The notes beneath the pieces are model-generated. The model saw only the letters and a list, made by a program, of their open reading frames with translations, ran no database searches and was not told where the DNA came from. Made by a program: the position numbers and the translations under genes. DNA of 64,000 nt from Gammaproteobacteria bacterium. Its GTDB lineage: Bacteria; Pseudomonadota; Gammaproteobacteria; SZUA-229. The stretch lies in the NCBI GenBank assembly GCA_029882395.1, contig JAOUKT010000008.1, positions 18,579 to 82,578 on the forward strand, read 5' to 3'. This document shows, piece after piece, positions 56,128 through 64,000 of this stretch (position 1 is the stretch's first letter; each line of letters begins with the position of its first letter).

Positions 56128-56159
56128 AATGCGCAAGCGGATGCTAATATATGCGCATT
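56128..56159 (+). promoter_or_regulatory. Inverted repeat around a candidate trxB promoter
   Basis: AATGCGCA (56128-56135) and TGCGCATT (56152-56159) are perfect 8-bp arms separated by 16 bp. TAATAT at 56145-56150 between them resembles a -10. The element lies 48 bp before the trxB ATG in the divergent ald-trxB gap, so it could be a regulator site for either gene. Confidence 0.4.
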
Positions 56160-56185
56160 CTATTATTAACTGAATAACTGTATAA

Positions 56186-57166
<981 letters not shown>

Positions 57167-57182
57167 TTAACACCGCAAGAAA

Positions 57183-58307
57183 ATGCAACTGTCAACCTGC
57201 GACAGTCTCGAACAGATCCCTGCCGATTCATGGAATGAACTGGCAGGTGACGCCAACCCTTTCATCCAGCACGACTTCCTTCTGGCGCTGGAACAACACC
57301 AGTGTTTGCAGCCGTATGGCTGGTTTCCCAGCTATCTGTTAATTCATGAAAATGGCCGGCTGATCGGTGCTGCGCCCGCCTACCTTAAAAATAACTCATA
57401 TGGGGAATTTGTTTTTGACTGGTCATGGGCCGATGCCTATCGTCAGGCAGGAAAGCAGTATTACCCTAAACTGGTCACTGCCATTCCTTTCACGCCAGCC
57501 AATGGCCCGAGGTTTTTGTCTCATCCCGATTCAGATCGCGAACTCATCGTTAAACGGCTGACAGAGCTGAGCCTTGAGCTTGCACAAAGACTGAAGCTAT
57601 CGAGCATTCATAATCTGTTTTTAGATAAAGAGGTCACCGAGCAGCAAAAATCAAACGGTTTTTTCCAGCGCATTGACTGCCAATATCACTGGAGAAACCA
57701 CGGCTATGAAAACTTCGATCATTTTTTATCGTTTTTGAAACCCAAAAAAAGAAAAAACATCCGCCAGGAAAGAAAAAAAGTTATTAATGCCAATGTCTCC
57801 ATTGAACGAATTAAAGGCTGTGATCTGAGCCATCAACAATGGCAGCAGCTTTATAAATTTTATCAGATTACTTTTATGAAAAAATCCGGCTCCGCGACCC
57901 TAACCCTGGACTTTTTCAAGGCTATAAAAGATAAATTACTGGCTATTGTTGCCTATCACGATAACAAAATGGTCGCCGGTGCGATCTGCATTGTTGGCAA
58001 ACATACACTGTATGGTCGCCACTGGGGATGCTTCGAAGACTACGACGGGCTGCATTTTGAGGTGTGTTATTATCAGGGAATCGAATATTGTATAGAAAAC
58101 AATCTATCGTGTTTTGAACCCGGCGCCCAGGGTGAACACAAAATCTCAAGAGGCTTTTTAGCTACAAAAACCTGGTCCAGCCACTGGGTTGAGGATGATC
58201 AGTTTCGGCCGCTGATCATCGCCCATTGCCAGCGTGAAACCGAGTACATGCAACAGCATTACGAAGACATGTGTAAGCGTTCACCTTTCAAAACTGAGAC
58301 TGGTTAA
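57183..58307 (+). CDS. GNAT/FemAB-like N-acetyltransferase (DUF482 family)
   Basis: A 374-residue protein of the FemAB-like double-GNAT family (older name DUF482, 'peptidogalycan biosynthesis'). It has PADSWNELAGDANPFIQHDFL at the N-terminus, PAYLKNNSYGEFVFDWSWADAY, FLSFLKPKKRKNIRQERKKV near the middle, and GRHWGCFEDYDGLHFEVCYYQGIEYCIENNL towards the end, which are family signatures. The function is not established; acyl transfer to an amino group is expected. Its position after trxB is conserved in many gammaproteobacteria. The stop overlaps that of the convergent double receiver by 4 nt. Confidence 0.82.
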   Translation: MQLSTCDSLEQIPADSWNELAGDANPFIQHDFLLALEQHQCLQPYGWFPSYLLIHENGRLIGAAPAYLKNNSYGEFVFDWSWADAYRQAGKQYYPKLVTAIPFTPANGPRFLSHPDSDRELIVKRLTELSLELAQRLKLSSIHNLFLDKEVTEQQKSNGFFQRIDCQYHWRNHGYENFDHFLSFLKPKKRKNIRQERKKVINANVSIERIKGCDLSHQQWQQLYKFYQITFMKKSGSATLTLDFFKAIKDKLLAIVAYHDNKMVAGAICIVGKHTLYGRHWGCFEDYDGLHFEVCYYQGIEYCIENNLSCFEPGAQGEHKISRGFLATKTWSSHWVEDDQFRPLIIAHCQRETEYMQQHYEDMCKRSPFKTETG

Positions 58308-59098
58308 TATTCAGCCAGTAACCTTTCTATCGATGATTTGACAGCATTAACTTCAAAAGGCTTGCTGCAGATAGCGGAAACACCGGACTGCTGGACTGTC
58401 GTTAACACATTTTCGTCACCTTCAGATGTGACCATCAATAAAGGTACTGATTTTTGATTGCTTTCATTACGAATATAATCGGTCAGTGCCTGACCATCTA
58501 CATCCGGCATGTGGTAATCCGTAATGATGAGATCCAGAAAATTCGCGTCAATAATAGGTATTGCGGTAGCACCGTCATTGGCTTCAAAAAAGTGTTCCAC
58601 CCCCATCTCAGAGAGCACACGATGAATCTGTTTACGGGCAAAATCACTGTCATCTACAATTAATACCTTTATGTCTTCAACTACCAGATGATCTAACTGC
58701 AAATCATCCGGGTCAAGGTAATCCAGTGAATTATATAATGCCTTTCTGAAAAGCCCGGCCTCAAAGGGTTTGGGTAACAGCGCCGTAACACCTGCCTGTC
58801 TTATTGGTTCAAGCATTTGTTTACTGGTTTCACTGGAAATTAATATATAGGCTATGTCCATCAAATCATCATCTGCACGTATCTTTTGAACCAGCTCGAT
58901 AGCGGACATATCGGACAAATACATTGCACTGATGGTTAAGTCACAATGTTTTTGTTTCATGTGTTCAAACGCTTCCTCACCTGTTGAAACGTACTCAATT
59001 TTCTCTATCCCAGCATCATGTAGTTCATTTGTTATGATTTTTGCCTGTGTGGCTGATGGTTCAACCATTAATACTGAGAGCTCATTCAGGGTTTTCAA
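58304..59098 (-). CDS. Response regulator with two receiver domains, first one degenerate
   Basis: A 264-residue protein made of two receiver domains (about 5-122 and 143-262) with no output domain. The second is complete: VLIVDDSDFARK acidic pocket, Asp194 in LIITDYHMPDVDG and the CSKPFE lysine. The first lacks phosphorylation residues: VLMVEPSAT replaces the acidic pair and Ala58 (LTISAMYLSDMS) stands where the acceptor Asp should be, although its KPF lysine remains. The first half is therefore probably a pseudo-receiver for protein contact. No kinase is adjacent. Pairing with a chemotaxis- or pilus-type system is a guess. Confidence 0.83.
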   Translation of the reverse strand: MKTLNELSVLMVEPSATQAKIITNELHDAGIEKIEYVSTGEEAFEHMKQKHCDLTISAMYLSDMSAIELVQKIRADDDLMDIAYILISSETSKQMLEPIRQAGVTALLPKPFEAGLFRKALYNSLDYLDPDDLQLDHLVVEDIKVLIVDDSDFARKQIHRVLSEMGVEHFFEANDGATAIPIIDANFLDLIITDYHMPDVDGQALTDYIRNESNQKSVPLLMVTSEGDENVLTTVQQSGVSAICSKPFEVNAVKSSIERLLAEY

Positions 59099-59177
59099 TG
59101 CTTTATATCCCGGTTTTTTTAGGTAGAATAGTTTTAATTTATTAGTTTAGCAGCCAGCCTGCCTTACGCCATACAAA

Positions 59178-59876
59178 ATGCAAAAAAAATACATCCCCTG
59201 GCTCGATCCGGAAAGCCTTGAATTTCCAGATGTTGAGACCGCATGGCAGGAGCCCAACGGGATTCTGGCCGCCGGAGGCGACCTATCGACGCCGAGATTA
59301 GTGAATGCATACTGCCACGGTATTTTCCCCTGGTACAATGAAGGTGAACCGATTTTGTGGTGGTCACCGGAGCCACGGTGCGTGCTAATACCTTCCGCGC
59401 TCAAAATTTCAAAAAGCTTAAAAAAAACCCTCAACAAAAAATTATTTAAGGTGACATATAACCGCTGTTTTGATGACGTGATCAGCGCCTGTGCAGAACC
59501 CAGGGAAGAACTTAGCAAAAATGAATCGGGCACCTGGATCTCAACAGAAATGCGCCAGGCTTATAACAATCTCAATCAGACGGGTTATGCACACTCGGTT
59601 GAATGCTGGCAAGACAACGTATTAGTGGGCGGTTTATATGGCTTAGCCATAGGCAAGGTTTTTTTTGGTGAGTCGATGTTCAGCCGTGTCAATGATGCAT
59701 CTAAAGTAGCTTTTGCTGAACTCTGCCAGCAGTTAATTCAAAAAGACTTCAAACTGATCGATGGCCAGGTATACTCACCTCACTTAAAAACACTTGGTTT
59801 TGAACTCATGCCAAGAGCCGAATTTATTACACTGCTCAATCGCCTGACCAAAAACAGAACGCTTGCCCGTTTATAA
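59178..59876 (+). CDS. aat: Leucyl/phenylalanyl-tRNA--protein transferase
   Basis: Aat adds Leu or Phe to N-terminal Lys or Arg of proteins, marking them for ClpAP by the N-end rule. The 232-residue protein shows the family segments FPDVETAWQEPNGILAAGGDL (split 15-35), AYCHGIFPWYNEGEPILWWSPEPR, GTWISTEM, and FFGESMFSRVNDASKVAF near residue 160, followed by DGQVYSPHLKTLGF. The length equals that of E. coli Aat. It is divergent from the double receiver. Its partner clpA/clpS is not in the window. Confidence 0.95.
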   Translation: MQKKYIPWLDPESLEFPDVETAWQEPNGILAAGGDLSTPRLVNAYCHGIFPWYNEGEPILWWSPEPRCVLIPSALKISKSLKKTLNKKLFKVTYNRCFDDVISACAEPREELSKNESGTWISTEMRQAYNNLNQTGYAHSVECWQDNVLVGGLYGLAIGKVFFGESMFSRVNDASKVAFAELCQQLIQKDFKLIDGQVYSPHLKTLGFELMPRAEFITLLNRLTKNRTLARL

Positions 59877-59922
59877 AAGCCTCTGTCATTAGCAGACTAT
59901 CGCGGCCAATAATTAAATTACT

Positions 59923-60696
59923 TCACTGATTATTTAAAAAATTATAGAAGTTTGTCTTGCTGATTGCAGCCACTTCTTCAACACTCATGTTTCTTTCACT
60001 GGCAATGCAATCGGCAACAAATCTTACATAATCCGGCTGGTTCTGTTTACCCCGTTTCGGTACGGGTGCCAGATAAGGTGAGTCTGTTTCAATTAAAATA
60101 CGATCCACAGGCATCTTCCTCGCCACCTCACGGATTTGTTCGGCTGTCTTAAAAGTGGTGATGCCGCTAAATGATATATAAAAATTTTGCTCCAGCGCCG
60201 CTTTAGCAAAGGCCCAGTCTTCAGTAAAACAATGTATCACACCGCCACAGTCTTTAGCTGACTCTTCTTTAATGATACGCAGGGTGTCTTCTGCGGCATC
60301 ACGTGTATGCACAATAACCGGCTTGTTAACGGCTTTGGCGGCTGTTATATGATGGCGAAAACGCTGCTTTTGCCATTCGGGTTTATCTTTCTGGTAGAAA
60401 TAATCAAGCCCGGTTTCACCGACAGCCACTACCTCTTTTCTTTTTACATAGTCAAGCAGGGTGTCCACCGACAATGCATCGCCAACAGCATGTGTCGGGT
60501 GCATGCCTGCCGAAACCGAGACCTGACTGAAGCCTTTTACAGCATCGTACATTTTATCAAACTCAAACAGATCGATGCAGACACATAACATATGCTCTAC
60601 ACCGTTTGCCTCAACTTCAGCCATTAACTCTGACAGATTGTCGTTGTAGTCATTCAGTTCAATACAGTCAAGATGGCAATGTGAATCAATAAACAA
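59923..60696 (-). CDS. TatD-family metal-dependent hydrolase
   Basis: A 257-residue TatD/YcfH-type metallohydrolase. Metal ligands are visible: FIDSHCHLD at the N-terminus (His6, His8), VGETGLDYFY, VIVHTRDA, GVIHCFTED and ILIETDSPYLAPVPKRGK with the catalytic Asp. TatD proteins are 3'-5' DNA/RNA exonucleases or D-aminoacyl-tRNA hydrolases in some species; the YcfH branch is poorly defined. It lies downstream of the pabC-mltG-tmk-holB-pilZ run, as ycfH does in E. coli and others, but a terminator separates it from pilZ. Confidence 0.88.
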   Translation of the reverse strand: MFIDSHCHLDCIELNDYNDNLSELMAEVEANGVEHMLCVCIDLFEFDKMYDAVKGFSQVSVSAGMHPTHAVGDALSVDTLLDYVKRKEVVAVGETGLDYFYQKDKPEWQKQRFRHHITAAKAVNKPVIVHTRDAAEDTLRIIKEESAKDCGGVIHCFTEDWAFAKAALEQNFYISFSGITTFKTAEQIREVARKMPVDRILIETDSPYLAPVPKRGKQNQPDYVRFVADCIASERNMSVEEVAAISKTNFYNFLNNQ

Positions 60697-60725
60697 TTTT
60701 CTAACCCGTTTTTAAGTTGTATAAA

Positions 60726-60750
60726 AAAAAAGACTCCTCAGAGTCTTTTT
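60726..60750 (-). terminator. Intrinsic terminator after pilZ
   Basis: A5-GACTC (60727-60736), loop CTCA, GAGTC-T5 (60741-60750); a perfect 10-bp stem followed by T/U runs on both strands. It lies between the pilZ stop and the tatD start on the minus strand and would end the pabC-to-pilZ transcript. Confidence 0.9.
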
Positions 60751-60776
60751 GGTTTTTCATATACTGCAGCAGCCGA

Positions 60777-61133
60777 CTACATAGTATGAGTCAATCTGTC
60801 GGCTTTTAACGCCCCTGCCAGATACGTTTCAATTTTATTGCGCGTCTCGCCATTATCCTGCACGCTAAACTGCACACCTATGCCGGTGGTTTTATTACCC
60901 TGAGACCCCTGCGGTGTGATCCAGATTATTTTACCGGCCACTGGCATGCGAGAGGTATCATCCATTAAGGTTAGCAACATGAAGACCTCTTCGCCAATAT
61001 TATATTGTTTGTTAGTGGGTATAAACAAACCGCCGTTCATAATAAAGGGCATATAAGCGGCATATAACGCTGCTTTATCTTTGATTGTCAGTGACAAGAT
61101 GCCTTGTCTTGGCGTTTTACCGGGCACAGCCAT
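60777..61133 (-). CDS. pilZ: PilZ-domain protein (type IV pilus/c-di-GMP linked)
   Basis: A 118-residue protein of the PilZ family founder type, required for type IV pilus function in Pseudomonas. It begins GILSLTIKDKAALYAAYMPFIMNGGLFIPT and has NIGEEVFMLLTLMDD and the VAGKIIWITPQ strand with NKTTGIGVQF. The N-terminal RxxxR motif that binds c-di-GMP in other PilZ domains is not clear, as in PilZ itself, so direct c-di-GMP binding is doubtful. Its place after holB is the conserved one. It is the last gene before the terminator. Confidence 0.88.
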   Translation of the reverse strand: MAVPGKTPRQGILSLTIKDKAALYAAYMPFIMNGGLFIPTNKQYNIGEEVFMLLTLMDDTSRMPVAGKIIWITPQGSQGNKTTGIGVQFSVQDNGETRNKIETYLAGALKADRLTHTM

Positions 61134-61183
61134 ATCATTATCTCATTTTCTGTTAACAGGCCTTATACTGATAAGTAACGCAT

Positions 61184-62137
61184 TTAAAAGGCTTGTTTCC
61201 ATAATATTAGCAAATCTTCCAGCAGAAGTTGCGTATTTAAAGCAATATTAGACTGCTTCTTCCTTTCTATCAACAGGTCTCTGAAATGATACAGGGCTTG
61301 AACCTGGCAGCAGCCTGCCATTTTGCACAGGACTTCTCTGACATCAACATGTGTTAATACAGCCTGCTCACCCTGGGATATTACCCGGATAAGATCATCA
61401 CAGAAATCAATACTCCAGTCTAATGTGGCTTTTAACGGGATCTTTTCTATTTCTTTCATCGCCGCTGATATGGCCTGGCCCCGGGATGTTTTTATCAAGC
61501 TCTTTAGCACAGACTTTCTTTGTTCTGCCAACTCAGTGCCGGCCATTTGACAGGCTTTCAGGGGTGAGCCATGTGACAGCTGCAGATACAGCTCAGCGTC
61601 ATCAACACCGTGTTGTTGCATATAGCTCAACGCGGTTTGTTTTTCAGGTATGGGAAACGCCAGTTGCAGGCAACGACTGCGTATTGTAGGCAATAGACGA
61701 TGCGGAAATGAGCACACCAGTATTAGAATAGTATCTGCAGTAGGCTCTTCCAGCGTCTTCAATAAGGCATTGGCCGAGTTTCTGTTCAGCTGTTCTGCAT
61801 TTTCTACGATGGCGACAGTCTTGCCACCGAACTGGCTGGTTTTTGTTAACTTGACAATCAGCTCTCTAATAACATCAACAGCAATTGCTTTATTTTCATC
61901 AGCCGGGGCAATGTTTAAATAATCCGGATGTGTATGCGCTAAAAACACGTCACAAGAATGACATTGACCACAGGCTTCATCAGCACCCGAGCTGCATAAT
62001 AATTTTTTCGCATAATCAATAGCAAACTCTTTTTTACCGGTGCCATCCGGGCCGGTAAACAACAATGCATGCGGAAACTTGTCCACCGAGAGCATTGCGT
62101 TTAGATAATCGCGCTGTTGAAGTTGCCAGTGATACAT
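61184..62137 (-). CDS. holB: DNA polymerase III delta' subunit
   Basis: HolB is the delta-prime part of the clamp loader that opens the beta clamp. The 317-residue protein has HALLFTGPDGTGKKEFAI (Walker-like loop, degenerate as usual), the zinc finger cysteines in LCSSGADEACGQCHSCDVF, the sensor region NRNSANALLKTLEEPTADTILIL and the arginine finger SRCL. Its C-terminal third is the variable oligomerisation domain. It lies one base after tmk and 50 nt before pilZ in the standard order. Confidence 0.93.
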   Translation of the reverse strand: MYHWQLQQRDYLNAMLSVDKFPHALLFTGPDGTGKKEFAIDYAKKLLCSSGADEACGQCHSCDVFLAHTHPDYLNIAPADENKAIAVDVIRELIVKLTKTSQFGGKTVAIVENAEQLNRNSANALLKTLEEPTADTILILVCSFPHRLLPTIRSRCLQLAFPIPEKQTALSYMQQHGVDDAELYLQLSHGSPLKACQMAGTELAEQRKSVLKSLIKTSRGQAISAAMKEIEKIPLKATLDWSIDFCDDLIRVISQGEQAVLTHVDVREVLCKMAGCCQVQALYHFRDLLIERKKQSNIALNTQLLLEDLLILWKQAF

Positions 62138-62138
62138 A

Positions 62139-62777
62139 TTAATTACTATTCAGATGATTAAAAAAAGACTGCATCTGATGATCAATTTGCAGTTTAACCG
62201 CATCCAGTTCAAGCGAGGCATCAATCACTTTTATGCGCTTCGAATCATCACTGGCACGCTGCAGGTAGGCCGCACGTACTTTATTAAAAAACGCCGCCTG
62301 CTCTTTTTCAAAACGATCCGGCGCACTACGTTTACCGGCCCGCTCTCGCCCGATCTCAATCGGTGCATCTAATAATAACGTTAAGTCGGGCCGGCAATCA
62401 CCCTGCACATAATCCTCAAGGATTTTAATGCGTAGCGGGTCTATACCACGCCCACCGCCCTGGTATGCATAGGTAGCATCTGTAAAACGATCACACAGCA
62501 CCCATTGACCTCTTGCAAGTGCAGGCTTGATTACTTTATCAAGGTGTTCGGCTCTGGCTGCAAACATCATCAGCAGTTCCGTATCATCAGCCATACCGGT
62601 ATGCTGATGACCTAACAGTAATTCACGCAGCTGCTCACCCAGATCCGTGCCACCCGGTTCACGGGTAACAACATAATCGATCGCCTTGTCTCTTAACAAT
62701 GATTCAATGTATTCAAGATTGGTTGTTTTACCTACGCCCTCTGAACCTTCAAGTGTAATAAATTGCGCTTTAGTCAT
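62139..62777 (-). CDS. tmk: Thymidylate kinase
   Basis: Tmk phosphorylates dTMP to dTDP in the DNA precursor pathway. The 212-residue protein has the P-loop TLEGSEGVGKTTN, the VVTREPGGTDLGEQLRELLL motif, VLCDRFTDATYAYQGGGRGID and a lid region (RERAGKRSAPDRFEKE). The length is typical. It overlaps the end of mltG by 8 nt and is one base from holB, so translation is probably coupled along the operon. Confidence 0.95.
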   Translation of the reverse strand: MTKAQFITLEGSEGVGKTTNLEYIESLLRDKAIDYVVTREPGGTDLGEQLRELLLGHQHTGMADDTELLMMFAARAEHLDKVIKPALARGQWVLCDRFTDATYAYQGGGRGIDPLRIKILEDYVQGDCRPDLTLLLDAPIEIGRERAGKRSAPDRFEKEQAAFFNKVRAAYLQRASDDSKRIKVIDASLELDAVKLQIDHQMQSFFNHLNSN

Positions 62778-63813
62778 TATTTTTTTTCTTTTTGCGTTTA
62801 TATCGCTGGTATTTTGTCACTGCCCGCTGATGTTCTGCATTACTTGAAGAAAAATAATGCTTACCTGCTTCACCCGTGGCAACAAAATATAAATAACCGG
62901 TTAATTCGGGATTTAAGGCAGCGTTGATTGCCTCAAGCCCCGGCATCGCAATCGGTGTTGGTGGCAGGCCTTTTCGCGTATAGGTATTGTAAGGCGTGTC
63001 TTCTCTTAAATGACGATAACGAATATCGCCTTTATATTCATCACCTATGCCATAGATAACTGTCGGATCAGTTTGTAAACGCATGTTTTTAATCAGGCGA
63101 TTAACAAAAACACCGGCAATAACCGGCCTTTCAGATGGCTCTGCACTTTCTTTTTCTACAATAGAGGCAAGAGTCAGTGCTTCATATGAATTCTTTAACG
63201 GTAAGTCTTTGGCTCGGTTTTGCCATTGCTTTTCCAGCTGTTGCTGCATTTCTTCATAGGCACGTTTTAAAAACTGAATATCGGTAGTGCCTGCCGGAAA
63301 CCGGTAGGTATCCGGGTAAAAACGCCCTTCCGGATGCTGCCCAGCATAACCCAGACTCTGCATCACTGACTCATTAGTAAACCTTGCATTGAGTTTATGT
63401 ACTATATTCTGATCCGCTATAACGGCCTGCATCAGTTGTTTAAAATTCCAGCCTTCGATAATGGTAAAGGCGTAAAGTTTGACATCACCTTTATTCATTT
63501 TGCTCAGTAACTGAAATGGCGTCAGCCCGTGCGCAAGAAAATATTCACCGGCCTGCAGGCTTTTACTCTTACCCGACAGTTTGCCCCATAACTTAAAATA
63601 AAACGGCTGACTGATGATCTCTTTTTTAGACAGATCAATAATTAAATGCGAGGCCGAAGAACCACGGTTAAAGGTGTAATTCATGCCGTTTTCAGGCAAT
63701 GTCATGGCTGTCTGCATAAAACGATAACTATCCCATACAAAAAACAACCCCATAATGACTAAAAAGCTGGTCAATATTTTTATTTTATTTTTAAACAACA
63801 TAAGAGACCGCAT
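62770..63813 (-). CDS. mltG: Endolytic murein transglycosylase MltG (YceG)
   Basis: MltG cleaves nascent peptidoglycan strands and ends glycan elongation. The 347-residue protein has one N-terminal transmembrane segment (about 12-30), a LysM-like small domain and the YceG catalytic domain with LASIVEKESAEPSERPVIAGVFVNRL (catalytic Glu inside), LQTDPTVIYGIGDEYKGDI, and NTYTRKGLPPTPIAMPGLEAI. The ATG at 63813 is supported by AAGGA six bases upstream. It overlaps the pabC stop (23 nt) and tmk (8 nt). Confidence 0.95.
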   Translation of the reverse strand: MRSLMLFKNKIKILTSFLVIMGLFFVWDSYRFMQTAMTLPENGMNYTFNRGSSASHLIIDLSKKEIISQPFYFKLWGKLSGKSKSLQAGEYFLAHGLTPFQLLSKMNKGDVKLYAFTIIEGWNFKQLMQAVIADQNIVHKLNARFTNESVMQSLGYAGQHPEGRFYPDTYRFPAGTTDIQFLKRAYEEMQQQLEKQWQNRAKDLPLKNSYEALTLASIVEKESAEPSERPVIAGVFVNRLIKNMRLQTDPTVIYGIGDEYKGDIRYRHLREDTPYNTYTRKGLPPTPIAMPGLEAINAALNPELTGYLYFVATGEAGKHYFSSSNAEHQRAVTKYQRYKRKKKKNND

Positions 63814-64000
63814 TTTTTTCCTTATTTATTTCCGCTTGCAATTGCCTGCAGTCATTGCCGATTTCAAACCGATATGACCCACAGCCTGTGACGGGGACTA
63901 TCCCCCAAATACTGTTGCAAACAAACATCTGTTGTACTGAAGACAGCTCAGACAGCTGTATTTTCCGCTGTTCTATTTTAAGCTTTATAAGCTCTGCTTT
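63791..64000 (-). CDS. pabC: Aminodeoxychorismate lyase PabC, C-terminal end (5' end outside window)
   Basis: The last 69 codons of a minus-strand gene run into the right edge. The translation contains MFVCNSIWGIVPVTGCGSY, which fits the C-terminal part of PabC (its CNS/CNA...PV segment) that releases p-aminobenzoate for folate. The stop lies inside the mltG start region. In gammaproteobacteria pabC precedes mltG, tmk and holB, which supports the call. The catalytic lysine is outside the window. Confidence 0.8.
   Translation of the reverse strand, partial: KAELIKLKIEQRKIQLSELSSVQQMFVCNSIWGIVPVTGCGSYRFEIGNDCRQLQAEINKEKNAVSYVV

Overview
The window comes from the chromosome of a free-living, flagellate-style or surface-living gammaproteobacterium of moderate to low GC content. 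The evidence is the gene set: surE-pcm-yqaA-nlpD-rpoS, ftsK-lolA-rarA, pabC-mltG-tmk-holB-pilZ, UbiT/UbiU/UbiV, Aat and a second EF-G of the Vibrio/Shewanella type. The sequence alone does not support a genus. There are no rRNA or tRNA genes, CRISPR arrays, transposases or phage genes. Coding density is high and nearly all genes are intact; only fadE (left edge) and pabC (right edge) are cut by the window.

Layout. 1-4.4 kb: fatty-acid beta-oxidation (fadE end, fadI, fadJ-like, overlapping). 4.4-9.2 kb: an unknown coiled-coil membrane protein, then thrC facing hom and alaC (threonine/alanine metabolism) across a long perfect terminator hairpin. 9.4-14 kb: a Mth938-like protein and the stationary-phase cluster rpoS-nlpD-yqaA-pcm-surE. 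14-18.4 kb: Smr protein, histone-deacetylase-like enzyme, an unknown outer-membrane-type protein, an MFS/UMF1 transporter and a secreted phospholipase-A2-like protein. 18.6-36 kb: a cobalamin locus (btuF; cobD-cbiB; cobQ-cobU-cobT-cobC-cobS) interrupted by two blocks of signalling genes. One block is a periplasmic-binding-domain hybrid kinase. The other is a 6-kb module holding a very large calcium-repeat lipoprotein with an anthrax-protective-antigen-like region, a NarL-type regulator and a membrane hybrid kinase. 36-38.5 kb: EF-G paralogue with a long leader. 38.7-43 kb: oxygen-independent ubiquinone genes ubiT and (opposite strand) radical-SAM-ubiU-ubiV-dioxygenase, with an FNR-like box upstream. 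43.6-45.8 kb: a 7TM diguanylate cyclase with a Fur-box-like site, and a CheY-like receiver. 45.9-50.1 kb: two tandem paralogous lipoproteins of unknown function plus a small lipoprotein. 50.5-64 kb: housekeeping genes (rarA, lolA, ftsK, ald, trxB, FemAB-like GNAT, double receiver, aat, tatD, pilZ, holB, tmk, mltG, pabC end).

How the parts work together. The cobalamin genes cover nucleotide-loop assembly and late corrin amidation, plus a periplasmic corrinoid-binding protein; corrin-ring genes and the adenosyltransferase are not here, and no cobalamin riboswitch is visible. The Ubi genes point to quinone synthesis without oxygen, which fits a facultative anaerobe. Several proteins (PilZ, diguanylate cyclase, receivers, hybrid kinases) indicate c-di-GMP and two-component control of surface behaviour.

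Most unusual items: the protective-antigen-like lipoprotein ending in a probable seven-bladed FG-GAP propeller (25.1-28.3 kb) with its two-component neighbours; the tandem Gly/Ala/Val-rich lipoprotein paralogues (45.9-49.2 kb); an oxygen-using TauD-type dioxygenase inside the oxygen-independent ubiquinone operon; and a 100-bp array of 10-bp A/T repeats beside the second hybrid kinase. All function calls come from reading motifs and from family knowledge; no database search was run.
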